Source: Bombardia bombarda
Taxonomy: Eukaryota > Ascomycota > Sordariomycetes > Sordariales > Lasiosphaeriaceae
Assembly: GCA_030512295.1 (NCBI GenBank)
Contig: JAULSR010000004.1
Span: forward strand, 1,798,001-1,862,000
Length of the DNA: 64,000 bases
Direction: 5' to 3'
Shown: positions 11,644-24,353 of the stretch, piece after piece
Layout: each line of letters begins with the position of its first letter
Position numbering within the stretch: the first letter of the stretch is position 1
The notes under the pieces: generated by a model
Database searches by the model: none
Seen by the model: only the letters and a program-made list of their open reading frames with translations
Told to the model about the DNA's origin: nothing
Translations under genes and position numbers: made by a program

Positions 11644-13293
11644 TTACTGGTGGCCATGGTTGTAGATACTATGAAGCTGATGACCGTCCTCCTCCTTGGG
11701 CTGTTGATGTTGTCGTGGCTGCGTAAACCTCCATACGCACCAGTAGACGGGCAGCATGAAGATGACTATACCCGCCGCTAGGACGGAATAGCCAAGGATG
11801 AATATGGTCGTTTGATTCGCCAGTTTCAGGCCCCTTTTTTGAAATTGTCAGTTTGATGGCCTTTTTGTTGTATTGTGTCCCAGATGATGACTTACACCCC
11901 GTTGTTGATCAAGAACAGCAACCAAATAAGCCTCCCAATCCAAGTGTGAATGGTGCCCATGAGCTGACTGCGCTCAGGCGGTTCCTGGCCGCGTTTCTTG
12001 GCCCCATTGCGAACGACACTCAGGATGATGCCCCAAATCATCATGCTAATCATGAGGATAATTGTTATGAGGCCGAGAACTTGGTGTGCGGAGTCGAACT
12101 TCTTGGTCTTGAGATAAGAATTATGTCAGAAATCTCGTGTGATGTTCGTAGAAAACGGAAACATAGCCAGGCATTCATTCACGTACCATTACGTATTCAG
12201 TGCTAACGATGATTCCTGGGATAAAAGCCCCAATGACCAAGGCAAAGTAGATGGTCGAGGTTATCATGTGCAAAGTTGGCCATCGACGAATGCCGGCAAC
12301 AAGGGTATCGAATGGAGCAACGGCCAGAGTGGCGATAGCAAAGATAATGCCATGTGCGGTGGCTGCCTTGTCGTGGTCGCCAGCAATGCCGCCCAGCAGT
12401 ACTGCGCCGTTGGTGATGTTCTGTGGCGTCCCGATGCCGCCGATGCCCGTGGCCTTGACCATATCCATGGTGAAATGTCCTAGGTGAGGGTTAGACAAAA
12501 CGCTGCAACATGTAGGATCATGGGCACGGCGAAAGTACGAACCGTATCCGATATGTCGACGGAGCTGAGCTGCCGGATCATCAGACCCTGGGAGCAATCC
12601 TGGTCCCAGGGCAAAGATCATCGGCTGGGCGACTGAGGCAACGTCGATGGACCCAGACGGCCATTCGCGGCAGCGATGGCAGGTGCCGTTGATATACATG
12701 GTGTTATTCCTGATCAATGAGCCATCGTGGATGGTGAGAAAGGCGCCCTCATAAAGGGTTGGCTCTGTATGACCCCTGGACCGCTCGCCCTGTCAGACAA
12801 GATACTCGAAAAGCAGCTGAAGGAGGAGAATGTGACACTCACCAGCTAGTTCTTGGACTGATTGTGATGTCTGAGGGAATGTTAGAGCTCATGGTATTGG
12901 TGGTTGATCGCTTAAGGTAACCTACGAGTGTAATCGGCGGCAGGATAGGCGACCAGCATGAGTGAGTCTGCCATTGTCGAGCCGAAGCCTATGGCGATGT
13001 ACTGATACCAGTCGGAGGCCGCGATGAAGAAGTTGACATCATCGGAATCGGGTACAAGGTTGACGGAGAATTGTGTCTCGCTTTCTCGAATGAAGATTGT
13101 GGATACTGCATTCTGTGCGCCGACAAGAGCTGCTTGTACGAGGCCTGTGAAAGTGAGATGGTCAGCTCACTTGAAGTTGAATACTTAGGTAATTAGTTGG
13201 AAAAAAAACCATTGGTGGAGGAGAGCCTGACTTACAAAGCAGTAGCCATGCGAGCGCGGGACCAGCCCGGTTGGAACCACGACGAAGACTCAT
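11644..13293 (-). CDS. Secreted-type DOMON (CDH cytochrome-like) + cytochrome b561 membrane protein, 410 aa
   Basis: Seven exons join in frame: 13293-13236, 13144-12926, 12870-12843, 12775-12543, 12479-12187, 12107-11896 and 11833-11644. The total is 1233 nt (410 aa), and all introns are GT-AG. A signal peptide (hydrophobic ALAWLLLCLVQAALVGA, about 14-30) leads into a DOMON domain resembling the heme b domain of cellobiose dehydrogenase (NFFIAASDWYQYIAIGFG, DSLMLVAYP, TISPR, FALGPG, YGHFTMDM). A cytochrome b561 core of several membrane helices follows, with four candidate heme-ligand His at about 222 (AHG), 250 (TLHM), 285 (AHQVLG) and 331 (IHTW). Known members move electrons across or at the plasma membrane. 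A ferric-reductase-like or extracellular electron-transfer role is inference. The third exon is only 28 nt, and its join to exon 4 was chosen because it keeps ISPRTSWGHTEP in frame. Confidence 0.88.
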
Positions 13294-14294
13294 GATATCA
13301 CGACAATGAGGGCAATCAGCGAAAGGGACAGAGAATGAAAATTGATGTTTGTCATTGTCAGATTGTCAAACGCAGAGAGCCAGGCCGGGAGGGTGACATA
13401 TAAGGCCATGGTCGCGCTTCGTCGACCGGCACTCCCAGAATAGCATTTTGGGCATCTTGCTAGGAGACGCGGATGGCTGGACGCATTGAAGGTCGAAGGG
13501 TAGGTTGGGCGGCAGCCGGCAGGTTGATTGGGCGGCGGGTGGTGATTGCTTCCCAAGTTCTGGCGCTTAATCGAAGACAGTCTAAGATGATTGGTCGGCT
13601 TGCTCTGCAAGCGCTGCTGGCTGGACCCTGGTTGCCTCGACCCCCAAATCCAAATGGACATGCAATTGCAGATGCAGATGCAGGCAGGAAATTGGTTTCA
13701 TATCATCAACACAAAAAAAAGTATGACAGGTCGCACAGGATGGACAACTGCCCAAATATCGTGTAAGGGTTAACATGGTTTGGGTTCATCTCAAAGTTGT
13801 CGTAATTCATCCAGGACTAAATCCTGCACGTGACCTTGAAATAAGATTGGCAGGCCGGAAGCGGGCATGGAAGCTAAGGTACGTACCATAGCTTGATGAA
13901 GTAGCAATTGGGATGAATAGATAAAAATCAATCGTCGAATTGACGTTGTCCGATGCAACCAAATCTCAGGTGCAAGACTGGTGCTGGTGAGCAGTGAGCC
14001 CCGGCTGCCCGTGACGGTGTCACCCTGTCAGGTGCTTACACGGTGCCTTATCTATCCCGCTGAGCGCCCGCTTATTAGTGCGGAAGAGGCGCAGCGGCAA
14101 GGGTCAATTGGCCCTGAATTTGGACCTTGACGTCAATCGCCGCGGCCTCCCTCGACCAACGCGCCGCCAATTTGCGCGACTGCCCGCAGCGACTGCCCGC
14201 AGCGACTGCCCTGCAGCGACCTCGCAGCTACCACTCCGAGTGGACGGGTACTCGGCCTCATCGTCGCCGACTTTTGTTGCGCAATTGGCCCAGC
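13294..14294. other. Divergent promoter region
   Basis: This 1-kb region lies between the divergent DOMON-b561 gene and the large polyQ protein gene. It holds CT-rich stretches near 14.1-14.29 kb, just before the next start codon. No RNA gene or repeat was recognised. Confidence 0.45.
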
Positions 14295-15377
14295 ATGCCC
14301 AAAAACAAGAAGGCGACCACCTCCAAGGAGGGAAAGAAGGAAAAGGACGACGACATGGTTGCTGAGGGAGGAGGAGCCGTGGGCGTTAATGTTAATAATG
14401 GCCGCTCTTCCTCCTCAAGCAGCCTGCCTCTGCCCCCCCAGTCGCATTCGCAGTCTCCGTCGCCGTCATTGTCGCCGTCAGCTTCGCCCACCATGGCTCC
14501 AACTCCCTCGTCGGGCAAGGCTAAAGCCCCCGCCCAGCAGCCCTCCTCTTCGGCTCTAATCATCTGCCGGAACAAGTGCGTCTCCCTTGCTTGTTCCCCC
14601 CTCTGACGTGAAGCGACTGACGGCGTGTCGCTATCTAGGCATTGGCGATACATCTCGTCCTTCCACGGCCCATGGCTGCAGCTGCCCCCCGAAATCCTCG
14701 AGGCGCTCGCTAATATGAACTACAACACCCCTCGCCCACGCCCAATCGACCCCGCCGTCTTCTTCGATCTTGTCAAGATTAGACGTCTTGTCGACGAGGC
14801 CACTAACCTTGCTGTGCGTGCTGCCAGCGGCGTTACCTCGATTTCGCAGCAACACAGTTTGTCGGGTGCTTCTCACCATGCTGCCGCCCTAGGCCTGGGT
14901 TATGGATTAGGGCATGGCGTCCACACCAAGATGAGTCGAGAGAGGAAGCACCGAATGAGGGAGCAAGCCACACAGAAGCTGTCCAAGGCATATCACTTGG
15001 ACGAAATTGCCTGCAGCGTTGCCACAATGCAGAGCGCGTCCTCCCTCGAGGAGGTGGCGTCGCTTGTGCTACAGCGCAACCCCCAGGATGCCGAAGCAAA
15101 GTATGTCCATTTTTTCCACGAGAAAATACCCAGTAGGCAGCTGGCCGAATGCACAAACTTGGACACTTTGAGTGAGATCATCTCCGACAGACCCACCGAG
15201 GGGGAGCCCTTGAGAACTCGGGCTACTGTGCGCGTCTTCAAGGAGGACTTTGACGGCGCTGTCTCGGACTTGACTGATGCTCTTCGGGTTCATCGTCTGT
15301 ATCGCCCGCCACACATCGCCCCGAAACCACAGGTGCAGGAATTTCAACTAGACCAGATACCGCAACAACAACAACAA

Positions 15378-15415
<38 letters not shown>

Positions 15416-17141
15416 ACGGAGCGGCCGGAGACAGGAGGACGTTATCTTGAAAGAGGACGATCAACCAAGTAGCTTGGAAATACAGCTACTGTTCCAACGC
15501 GCCGGCGTCTACCTTACCATTGCCTGTCAGCATGTTCCTGTTGCCTTCTCTGGTGCACCTTGGTTCTCCCAAAGCCCCGAATCCCCAGATACTGCCACGT
15601 CAAATGGACATGGCGACGGTGCTGCCTGTGAGGAATCAGAGGCACAGCCGAAACCAGACCCCGAGTCGACGCCGGCCGGGAAGGAAGCCCAGGCGCGGGT
15701 TGCCGAGGCACGAAAGCTCGTTAGGCTCAATGCCAAGCGTGCTCTGCGCGATTACATGGCCTATCTGTCGCACTTTGAGTACTCCCCTGATCTCAACATA
15801 GAGATTGCCAAGGACTTTGCGCGCAAGGTGATTTTTGCCGCAAACGGCGTCCGCATGCCTAAGTCGTATGCGCAATCGCATCGACCGAGCTCTCCTGTGA
15901 GCAGTGAAGCTGCTGCACCTGTTATACCTCACCGAATTTATTCGCTTTCAGACCTCTTTGCAGCATCTCCTCTATCTGATCTACCTCCATACCTAAGCAC
16001 GGAACTTGCCTCAACGCGTATAGGGCAATCGCCGTCTCCCATCCCCTCTCAGACCACTACAGAAACTCTTACATACCATCCCCTTCTTACCGATGCGCTC
16101 CACTCACTTCTTCTGTGCCATTGTCTCGTTCAGACGTCTGCAAAGGAGCTCTTGCGCCACGCCTACATGGTGGCTCGGCTGGCCCGCCTCGCCGATGGCT
16201 ATCCTGTCTTCCAGGCCAGCAGATCTCCTGCTCGCGCTGACTGGGTGGAGGTGCTTCGATCCTGTAGCAATTGGATTCAGCTGGTTGGTACCTGGGAGGA
16301 TCTTTGTGCTCCCGCGCCCCTCCCCCTCTTCCAGTCAGCCCCCAGCAGTGGCCTTTCTGTTCCCGTACCCATGAACAACACCCTCTCTAAACAGGCCAAA
16401 GCACTTCCGGCCCCAGGCAGTGATGCGGTGATGGGTGTAGGCTCGTCCACAGCTTTGGCGGAGTTAGACACTAACATTAGTGCTGCCGAAGCTGAGAAGC
16501 AACGCAAAGAACGCATCTGCCAGCAGGCTGTCCTCGACGCTTTTGTTGACGATCGTGTGGGTGATGAATCATCTTTACGCCTCGCCATTCGGGCACGTCA
16601 GCTTCGCGCTGAGCGCGACTATCGCCTGGACAATGCCGTCGCTGCCTTGGATGCCAAATTCACCCAGCAGCAGCTGGAGGGGTCCACCACAACCCACAAA
16701 GCTTCTGATGACATTGCCCCTGTCGAAGCGTTAGAACAGATTAGAGCAGCTAGCAATGGAACTTCCAACAATTCAACCACACCAGCAGCCGGATCCACGG
16801 CCGCAGACTCGGAGGCCCTCGCTGCGACGAGCAGTGATGGGACCAATGGAGCTAAGCCCACCCCTAGTGGTAACAGCACTGGCACTGCATATCCTACCGT
16901 GCGTCGCTGGGCCATTGACGACGGCATGGACTATCCAATTTTAACCGACCGTGCGTCTGCCGTGGCTCACTGGGTGCTCGACGCGCCTCCCAACGTCGGC
17001 GACGGGGCGCGCAAGCGCAAGAAGAGACCCCTGAAGAAGACAGGCAGCGACATGGCATCTGGTTCTGGCAATGCTGCTGTCACCGGCAGCAAGACAGACC
17101 TGGACGAGACAGGGGTGGGGCTACCAAGGTCGACGCACTGA
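14295..17141 (+). CDS. Conserved-looking 927-aa protein with TPR-like helices and polyQ tract
   Basis: Two exons: 14295-14575 (donor GTGCGT) and 14639-17141 (acceptor CTATCTAG). The join gives RNKHWRYISSFHGPWLQLPP. No other ATG lies upstream in frame. The first 90 residues are Lys- and then Ser/Pro-rich (disordered). A compact segment follows with HWRYISSFHGPWLQLPPEIL, then a helical stretch whose EPLRTRATVRVFKEDFDGAVSDL resembles a TPR unit. An 18-residue polyQ tract (15363-15416) interrupts the TPR-like region, which resumes with LLFQRAGVYLTIACQ. The C-terminus is Gly/Ser/Asn-rich with a basic patch (RKRKKRPLKK), a possible nuclear signal. I do not recognise a named family, so no function is assigned. 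Confidence 0.85.
15363..15416 (+). repeat. CAA/CAG tract encoding 18 Gln
   Basis: This trinucleotide run is CAA-rich at both ends and pure CAG in the middle. It lies inside the TPR-like region of the 927-aa protein. Confidence 0.95.
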
Positions 17142-18179
17142 CTGGCTAAGGGGTAATACAATACCGTATCTTGTATGCCAAAAAGGAATGAGCGAGCTGT
17201 CCTTCCGCCTCGGGCATGAATGAATGATGTAACGCGCACGGTGCAGTGCAGATCGAGAAAGCTTGGACGTTTTCGTCGGATGGTGGCGATGGCGATTAAT
17301 CAACCTGCGCTGCTTTCTTTTGCGTTGACCCTTGGGAGCTTGATAGATACCTAATGATGCTAACTCTACCTTCCTCCCTAGCCTGGCTGGCCGACAGCAA
17401 CCTTTGCTTTCTGGTATAATATCTCACCGTATTCAGGCGGTATTTATTACGTATATTGAGATAAATGAGGATCGTGACAGGATCAGCGGCTCCGCACGGA
17501 CTCGAGATAATAATAAAAACATGCCGTTGATAACCGCATCAGGTGCGAACCCTGGAACGCAGTGACTATTGTTTTGCTAGGTTGCGAGCACCTGGATCCA
17601 ACCTAATGGCTCGCCAATCCCATTTTCTCATTGTTCATTTGAAAGACGTAAAGTAAAGCCTTGATAAACCGATAAGTTCAGACTGCGTGTATACCCATGG
17701 AAAAGACATTTCAATGAGTCATTAAGACGGTCTGTTGAAACAATTACTCTATAAAGGTCAACCACTACACTCTACTAATGCTCTGTATCCGCTGTCCTCT
17801 TTCACAGACGCGCTTCACTCACAGCAACATAGTCTGCCATAGCCCGTTCCTAGTGAGCACCCTAGGACGACGCCAGCTGCGAACCCCCCCCTACTGCCGA
17901 CCCGTAGACACGCAACACACAAAATGAATCAAAGAGAGATCATCGAAACCAAAGGGATGCTCGAGCATTCATAAATACATAACAGTCATTCCCTCCCCCC
18001 CTTCCGTTCTACTCCGTCCAATGTCCGGCCCTACCCAGTCCCTCCCCCCCTCTCTTGCTATCCAAAAAGAATACACAGAAACAGCATACAACTAACTTGA
18101 AGTACTTGATCCCCATCGCATAAATGGTCTTCTTCTGAATCCCTTCTCCAGATGGACCTGTCCGTCTATCTGTCAATAC
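17142..18179. other. Spacer between convergent genes
   Basis: This holds the 3' flanks of two converging genes. The part from about 17.8 kb is CT- and C-rich. No ORF, RNA gene or repeat of note was seen. Confidence 0.5.
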
Positions 18180-19308
18180 TCACCAACTGACCCCACTGTC
18201 CGGCCCGCCCCCACCGAGCCCCATGCCCATGCTTAGAAATGCATCAATATCGCTCACGCCCTCCGTCTCCAGCACACCCATCAGCTCCATCTGCTCCTGC
18301 TGGCTCAGACTGCCCTGCCGCTGCTGCGAATACGAGTACTGCTGTCCCGAGAACCCGCCGCTGGTGTACATGCCGTAGTTGCCATCGGCGCCACCACCGC
18401 CACCACCGCCGCCCCCTGGACCGCCCCCCGGTCCACCCCGGCCCCCTATCGTATAACTTTCATCTCCGCTCAGCCCGAGCCCCATAAACGGAGATGGGGC
18501 TGATACGTCTCCCCAGTATCCTCCTGAGCCTCCGCTGGAGAAGGTGTGTGGTGAGATGAAAGGGGGTGGTGGACTGAACCAGTCTGTCACAGTGGTTGGC
18601 AGGGCTCGTTGCTGGGTGTTTGGCTGTGGCGGTGGTGGGATGGTAAAGGCCGGCGTCCTCGGGGGCGGCATGCCTGTTTGTTGTTTGATATGGGATTGGG
18701 GGTAGTCCACCTGTTCAAACTTTAGGCTGGGTATGGGCGCTGGGCTTGCTTGGTGAGACATGACTGGTGGACTCCCATGGGACCCTGTGGGCGTCGGAGT
18801 TGGACTTGCGGATCTGATCCCATTTGCCGTTACCGTTGGCGAAAGACTCGAGTTGCTGGGATTGGCAGATGGGGGTGCCAATGATTCTGGTGGGGTTGGC
18901 AGTGTAGACGGCTGGCTGGGAGGCGTGGTGGTGGGTGGTGACGTGCTGTTGTGGAAAGGGCGAGGCACTGGAGGGGGTGTCAGACCATTATGTGCCATCG
19001 CCGTTCCTGGGTGTGTATGGTCCATATGGTGGTCTGCTGAGTGGCCATCATGAGAGTTTGTGAAATCGGGGGCGAATTGAGAGAATCTGCGGCCATTCGA
19101 ATCGGTTGCGGGGTTGAGAAATATCGAGTTGGAGCGAAAGGTAGGGTGGTTCCGGAAAGGATTAGAGTCGGCATCAAAGGCGTATTGTGTAGACATATCT
19201 TCAGCCGTTGAATTAAATACATAACCAAAAGGCGACGACGAGTTGAAGAAGGATTGCTGTTGGTGTTGGTGTTGTTGTTGGTGTTGGTGTTGGTGTTGGT
19301 GTTGGTGC

Positions 19309-19342
<34 letters not shown>

Positions 19343-21653
19343 GCTGTTGTTGTTGCTGTTGTTGGTGTTGGTGTTGGTGTTGGTGTTGGTGTTGGTGTTG
19401 GTGTTGGTGTTGCTGCTGGTGTTGCTGCTGGTGTTGTGGGTCGAGGGATAGGTTGTCAATGGCACCAGTAGCTGCAGCTGAGACTGATATCTCCGAGTCA
19501 GGTGAGCTATCATCAGCGAGCGAAGGCGGCGTATTGAATGCGTTTGTCGACGACTCAGGTTCTTCTTTAACATCGTAGCTTTGTAGGCATGCTTGAGCAA
19601 GCACACCGTAGAGCTGTGAAGCAGATGAAGATCCTGGCCAACGTTCCGAACACTGTTCAATAATGTCGACAGCGGTGCTCACAAGCTCCTCCACCTCCTC
19701 CCTGCTATGGCTGGCGCGGACTTCGGGATATGAAATTGTCCAAAGCAGCACGTTCACAGACAAATAAAGAGTCAGGACAAAAACCCAGGTAATGTCAACT
19801 GCTGCCTTCTTGACCTGGTGGTTCGACAAGTTGATGATATAGTGGGCCCCATCGAAGCATTTCATTGCAGCTCTGCTGGTTGGTTTCGGTACTTGGGGAG
19901 ATGGGCGATATAGGCAGACGATCATGGTATGGTAGCGTCCAGTGAACCTGTCGAAGTCGTCAGTCATCAGAACAGGGAATTGACATCTCTAACCCAACTT
20001 ACCAAGGCTTGCACCACTCGGGCTGCTCCGGAGAGGAATCACGCCATTCTTCAAGCTTCCGTTCCATCTCAAGAAACCATGGATGACACTCATGGTTGGG
20101 TTCTCGTCTCTTCTTCTCGTACAGTACGCGACGGATATCTGCCTGCAAAAGTCGCATCTTACAAAAGTGGATGGCGACTATCTTTTTTTCACATGGGGGG
20201 CCAGGCTGAATTCCTTCTCGTGTGATATTCTCGTCTTTGGCGGTCTCGAAGAAGTTCACGTCCATCAGATCTTCGCCTTTGGCGAAGCCATTTGGTCTGC
20301 CCATAATCTGAGCCAGGCCAAACTCATTGGTTGTCACGATCCAGCTCAGCCTTCTCCTCATGTCAAGAGTTTGGGGATCTGATATGCCTAATCCAATTGT
20401 TTTCTCCTCTCCCAGGCCAAGCTGCTGACATATTCTTGTAGCAAGACCAATCACATAATAAAAAGCTGTTCTGGTCGGAGTTAGGAGCGAATACTGGCCG
20501 ATCAGAATCAGACACTGTAAAGTCTTGAGATCTTTGCGACGGATGACCTCTTCAAAACATTCCATAGCCGCCAGATAGTAGCTATCTGCCAGGCCGGCAT
20601 ACTGGGTGTCGAGTTTCTGTAAACTTATGGCTAGGACCATGCGCACCACGAATAACTTGTAGGTATCTTTGTCGCCGGCAAAGACGGCGTTAAAGTCCTC
20701 CTCGAACAGTTTCTCGTGAAGAGTTGGAGTGAAGACCTGTGCTGTTCCGAACAGTTAGCACCTTCTCGTGTATTGGTCATCTCAACACTAACCCCTTTGG
20801 TTGAACATGTCCCGGAGCTTCTCTGCAATTTGGCGACTGGGAAGCCCCTCTGCCGGAAAGGCGCTATTCATGGGATAGCTCTTCTTCCTGCCGGCAGGTC
20901 CACTGATGCTCCCTGCCATGCTTACCACGCTTTGCATGCGGTTCCCACGGTCAAGCCTCCTAGCATTGAGCCCTGGGACGAGTTCGGATATTCGTTTGGA
21001 TTCGGTGTACCGCTTGGCCTCCTCCATAAGGATCCTGGTCATTGCAATACCACTACTGGGTCCCAGATATCTCGGCGTCTCGTCCGTCTCGCTGAGGCGT
21101 ACCATACCGCCAGGGCGGACCATAGCTTCGGTTCCGCGGGGGTATTCATTGTCCTCGTCGGTGTACTGGGACAGCTCTGCTTCGAGCTGGCGCACTTTTC
21201 GTTGCAAGTTGACAACGTAGAGGCGGCTAATCCGCTTGCCCTTTGCAGTGTCGTAATACTCGCATGTCGAGCCAGATCGCTCGCAAGGCAGACAGCGAGG
21301 CAGGGTGGGGTCGCATCTTGTTTTCCTCTGTTTCGCGTGGTTCGTCACTCGTTAGTACAACAGAAGACTCTGGCCAAAAAGTACCTAGGAGCTATACGGC
21401 GCGCGGGGCAAGGACATGGGCATCTGCATTACAGACAGACCGCAGATAGAGAGGGGCGTCTCACCTGGCGACATCTGCAACATGCCGTCAAGGTATGTGC
21501 GATTCGATGGGGGGCGTCGCTATCAGCATCGTCCTGCTGTTGAGAATGGGCGGCGACAGGAACGGAAAAGGGAGGCTTCCTAGGAAAGAAATGCTGCGGC
21601 GGTCTCGGTACTACAGAGCCTAAGCCTTGGCGAAAGACCGCGGTAGCGTCCAT
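18180..21653 (-). CDS. Zn2Cys6 transcription factor with long Gln/His tract, 1076 aa
   Basis: Four exons: 21653-21465, 21327-20793, 20741-20003 and 19947-18180 (3231 nt). The zinc cluster is split by intron 1 and is complete once joined: C58-x2-C61-x6-C68-x6-C75-x2-C78-x6-C85. A linker and coiled coil follow (LQRKVRQLEAELSQY). The fungal_trans domain spans about 240-600, with LQKLDTQYAGLADSYYLAAM, GQYSLLTPTRTAFYYVIGLA and LDMRRRLSWIVTTNEFGLA. The C-terminal half is low-complexity: about 60 Gln/His residues (about 657-719), Ser/Pro-rich segments, a Gly run, and an acidic, hydrophobic end (VLETEGVSDIDAFLSMGMG) that could be an activation domain. It is a nuclear DNA-binding regulator; its targets are unknown. 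It is transcribed divergently from another Zn2Cys6 gene. Confidence 0.92.
19254..19438 (-). repeat. Gln/His codon-repeat tract in the transcription factor
   Basis: About 185 bases of CAG/CAA/CAC-type triplets (read on the minus strand) encode alternating QH blocks around a pure Q block of about 20. On the plus strand it reads as a Cys/Trp or Leu/Val ORF, which is an artefact. Confidence 0.95.
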
Positions 21654-24353
21654 CGGCCAAGACAGAAGAATACACAGAGGATTCGATCACGATGGGGCGA
21701 CGTGAAGATTTCTGAGGCAGTCCGACGCGATTGTTGCTTGTTTGCTCTCAACGTCACGGGCGTCACGAGCGGCGGCACAAGCGTCGGCTGGGAGTAAACC
21801 ACCAGGGCGTTCCGAGGGGAGGAGGCGATTGGTGAGCTTTGGGAGAAAGGCATCCAACGACCTCGACATATATGATGAATCTTGGTACCTGTGCCAGACA
21901 CGGATCAAGATAGCGGGCCAAGTGCTTAGAAAGTGCTCCGAATGTGGATCGCGATGAGAGCTTTGAGCTTGTAGCATCAGGTTGCTTGCACAAAAAGGTT
22001 TGGTCTAAACCTCTTGGAAGCTGTCAGTGTGTCGTCCGGGTCTTCTGGGCTGGTTCGTCGTCGAATGGAGTTGGAGGATGCGGGCACTGCACTACGAGAA
22101 TACCTACCCCCCTAGGGCCCCCTAAACTACCTAAGGTAGGTAGAACTAGGTTGTCGATCATGGGGAAGGGCCCGTCTGACCGCGTCCACCTCAACCTAGT
22201 TCCAGGTCGCTCCTTCCATCCACTGGCATCCTTCTTGAGGGGCAGGAGGGGCTTGAGGCGGGCTGGTGGGGAGCCCACAGAGGTGGGGTTCCAGTCGGGG
22301 TGTTCAACGCCAATTCGTCTACGCCAGTCTGGGCCACACCCACGCCTAATCTGAGGGCCTGAAGAGCTCAATTGCCCAGGCGGCCCCCAGAACCTGAGGG
22401 GAGAAGAAGCACGAGCATGGGACGGAAGCAAAAAAAGGATTTGCCCGTTGCCCCCCGTCTTCCATCTCCATCCGTACATGTCGTACATACAGGACCTAGA
22501 ACCACTTACGGATACTGTGTGTGGACATCCTGCGGCCCCGCCGTTGCCCCACGAGTTATCCCATATCCTGGCTGGCCTCTTAATTAGGCCGGAAACACAT
22601 TGGAACTTTTGTTGTGATTCTTCACTTTTTCTCTTCTTCTTTTCTTTAAGGTCTTGCTCGCTGAGCTCTAAGCTGAACCCGTCCATAAAGCACAGGTCTG
22701 GAGCTATACCTGGCCAGGAAACTCCCCAGAGCTAGACTAGAACCCGGACCTAGCTCACTGTCAGTCGCGGGACCTCCACAGTCTACACCCCCCGCCTCCA
22801 CACCAGGGAACGCCGAGCATCAAGGTTTCGTCCCTTCAGTAACCCCCACATCATCGTGATTGGTCTATCCAGTGTCCCAGTCCCGCAGGTCTTGATGACA
22901 GCCGGAGCCGGCCACGGCCTGCCGCCTAGGCAGGCAGCATGACCGACGAAGATGGGGAAACCTGCAAGCTCTTCCCTTTTGTTTCATCCCACAGCCGAGA
23001 CCAGACTGGACGACAGACATACAGGACCCTCCACGGATAGCTCCAAGGTGCTCTTTTAATCTTGACTTGGCATGGAGAATGTAGAAGAGTGCAAACGCCA
23101 TGGCGCCATGATCCCGCCTCGTCTATGCCGTACGTGGGGTCCGCTTCTCGGCGTCTGGGATGCACCTATCCGGAAGCTTTTGGCCAAAGGGGGTGAACTG
23201 CCTTACCTGCCTTAGCCTAGTCTATGTATATACCATGTTGCTAAGCACGCAGGGCAGATGCCTTAGGGAAAACTAGAAACACATGCAGCAGTTGATGCAG
23301 GAGGACGTGTACATTCTAGCGGCACGCACCAATCAAGGCTTGGCCGCACTACCGAAGAAACATTTGAGGAGGTCTTGTTGTTGTATCCATGGTCTTCCTT
23401 CCCACCACAAATAGGTAGGTAGGTGGTGGGGTCGCGGGAAAAGGGAGGTCGCTGCCTGCCTGCAGTGGTCCCAAGAGTTTCAACGGGACCAGATGGAATG
23501 CACTCATGGCAGGGTAGCGCCTTCTGCAGGGAGCAGCTAGCGCGTAGGGGACTTTGACGGGTGCCCACAAGGTCACTTCCCCCAGCCAGAGAGCTAGGTC
23601 ACTTCGTCCCACACCACCAACGCCGTCACATTCCGTCTCCTCTTCTCTAAATCTCGCCCAAAAAGGACGCCTCTTTATCCCTCCCGTCTGCCAGCATCTT
23701 GTCCTCTGTGCATGCGTGGTCGGGTACAATAGACGCCCCATGCTATCCAACGCGGCCAATTGCTTGTGACTGGAACTAGCACCAATTCCCAAGTGTCGCC
23801 TGTCGCATGTCGCATGTCGCCTCCGCTGTCATCAGTCGGTCCAGATTTCTTGCAGACTCCAGACTCCAGACTCCAAAACTCCAGTTTACCCCACCTCGAC
23901 AACTGAAGCGAGCGCCCTTTGTCGATCGGATTGCCGTTTAGCTTCTTTGCCATCCCCTATACGTCTGACATTCGAGAGAACGCACATGGGTGTCGGAAGT
24001 TTTCCCCGTCCTCTCTTGTCTGACAGCTGAGGTATCCTCAGGTTCCACCCATCCGAGCTTGTGAAAGGGTCCAAGGCGACTGTCTGTTGGGCGACCCGTA
24101 GTCGGCTAGCTGACCCGAAGTTTCGTCATCCCTCTCTTCAAGAGGCTTTGGGACTGCATGTCAAGGCAACAGAGGCGGCAAGCTCCAACTGGACCTTTCT
24201 GAGCAAGCGAGCGCCTTGAACGAACATAATAGGAGTCATTACGCGGCAGCTTCGTCCGTCCATTTGGAGTGAAGCTCCAACTGCCGCAAAGGGAGAGCCC
24301 GCAGAGGAACTTCGGACGACACTCCGTCTTTGTCTCCACCGTGTGGAGCCACC
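21654..24353. other. 2.7-kb divergent intergenic region between two Zn2Cys6 genes
   Basis: This is shared upstream DNA of the factors at 18.2-21.7 kb (-) and 24.4-26.7 kb (+). It has a near-palindrome (CTACCTAAGGTAG) at about 22.13 kb and another GGTAGGTAGGTGG run near 23.41 kb. ORFs of up to 220 codons occur (e.g. minus 22024-22686), but their composition is irregular and no domain is visible. The length suggests complex regulation or long 5' UTRs. Confidence 0.45.

Noticed and set aside
12775..12788. Alternative acceptor (GACAG) for exon 4 of the DOMON-b561 gene
   Set aside because: It breaks the reading frame between ISPRTS and GHTEP; the AG at 12776-12777 keeps it.
14127..14294. Upstream in-frame extension of the 927-aa protein
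   Set aside because: No ATG occurs in that part; the frame is merely open. The ATG at 14295 is used.
19243..19578. Poly-Cys/Trp and poly-Leu/Val ORFs
   Set aside because: Artefacts of reading the Gln/His codon repeat on the wrong strand.
20716..21543. 275-codon plus-strand ORF
   Set aside because: Antisense to the Zn2Cys6 gene, whose zinc cluster and fungal_trans domain are on the other strand.
22024..22686. 220-codon minus-strand ORF
   Set aside because: Irregular composition, no domain, and located in the promoter region of two regulators.
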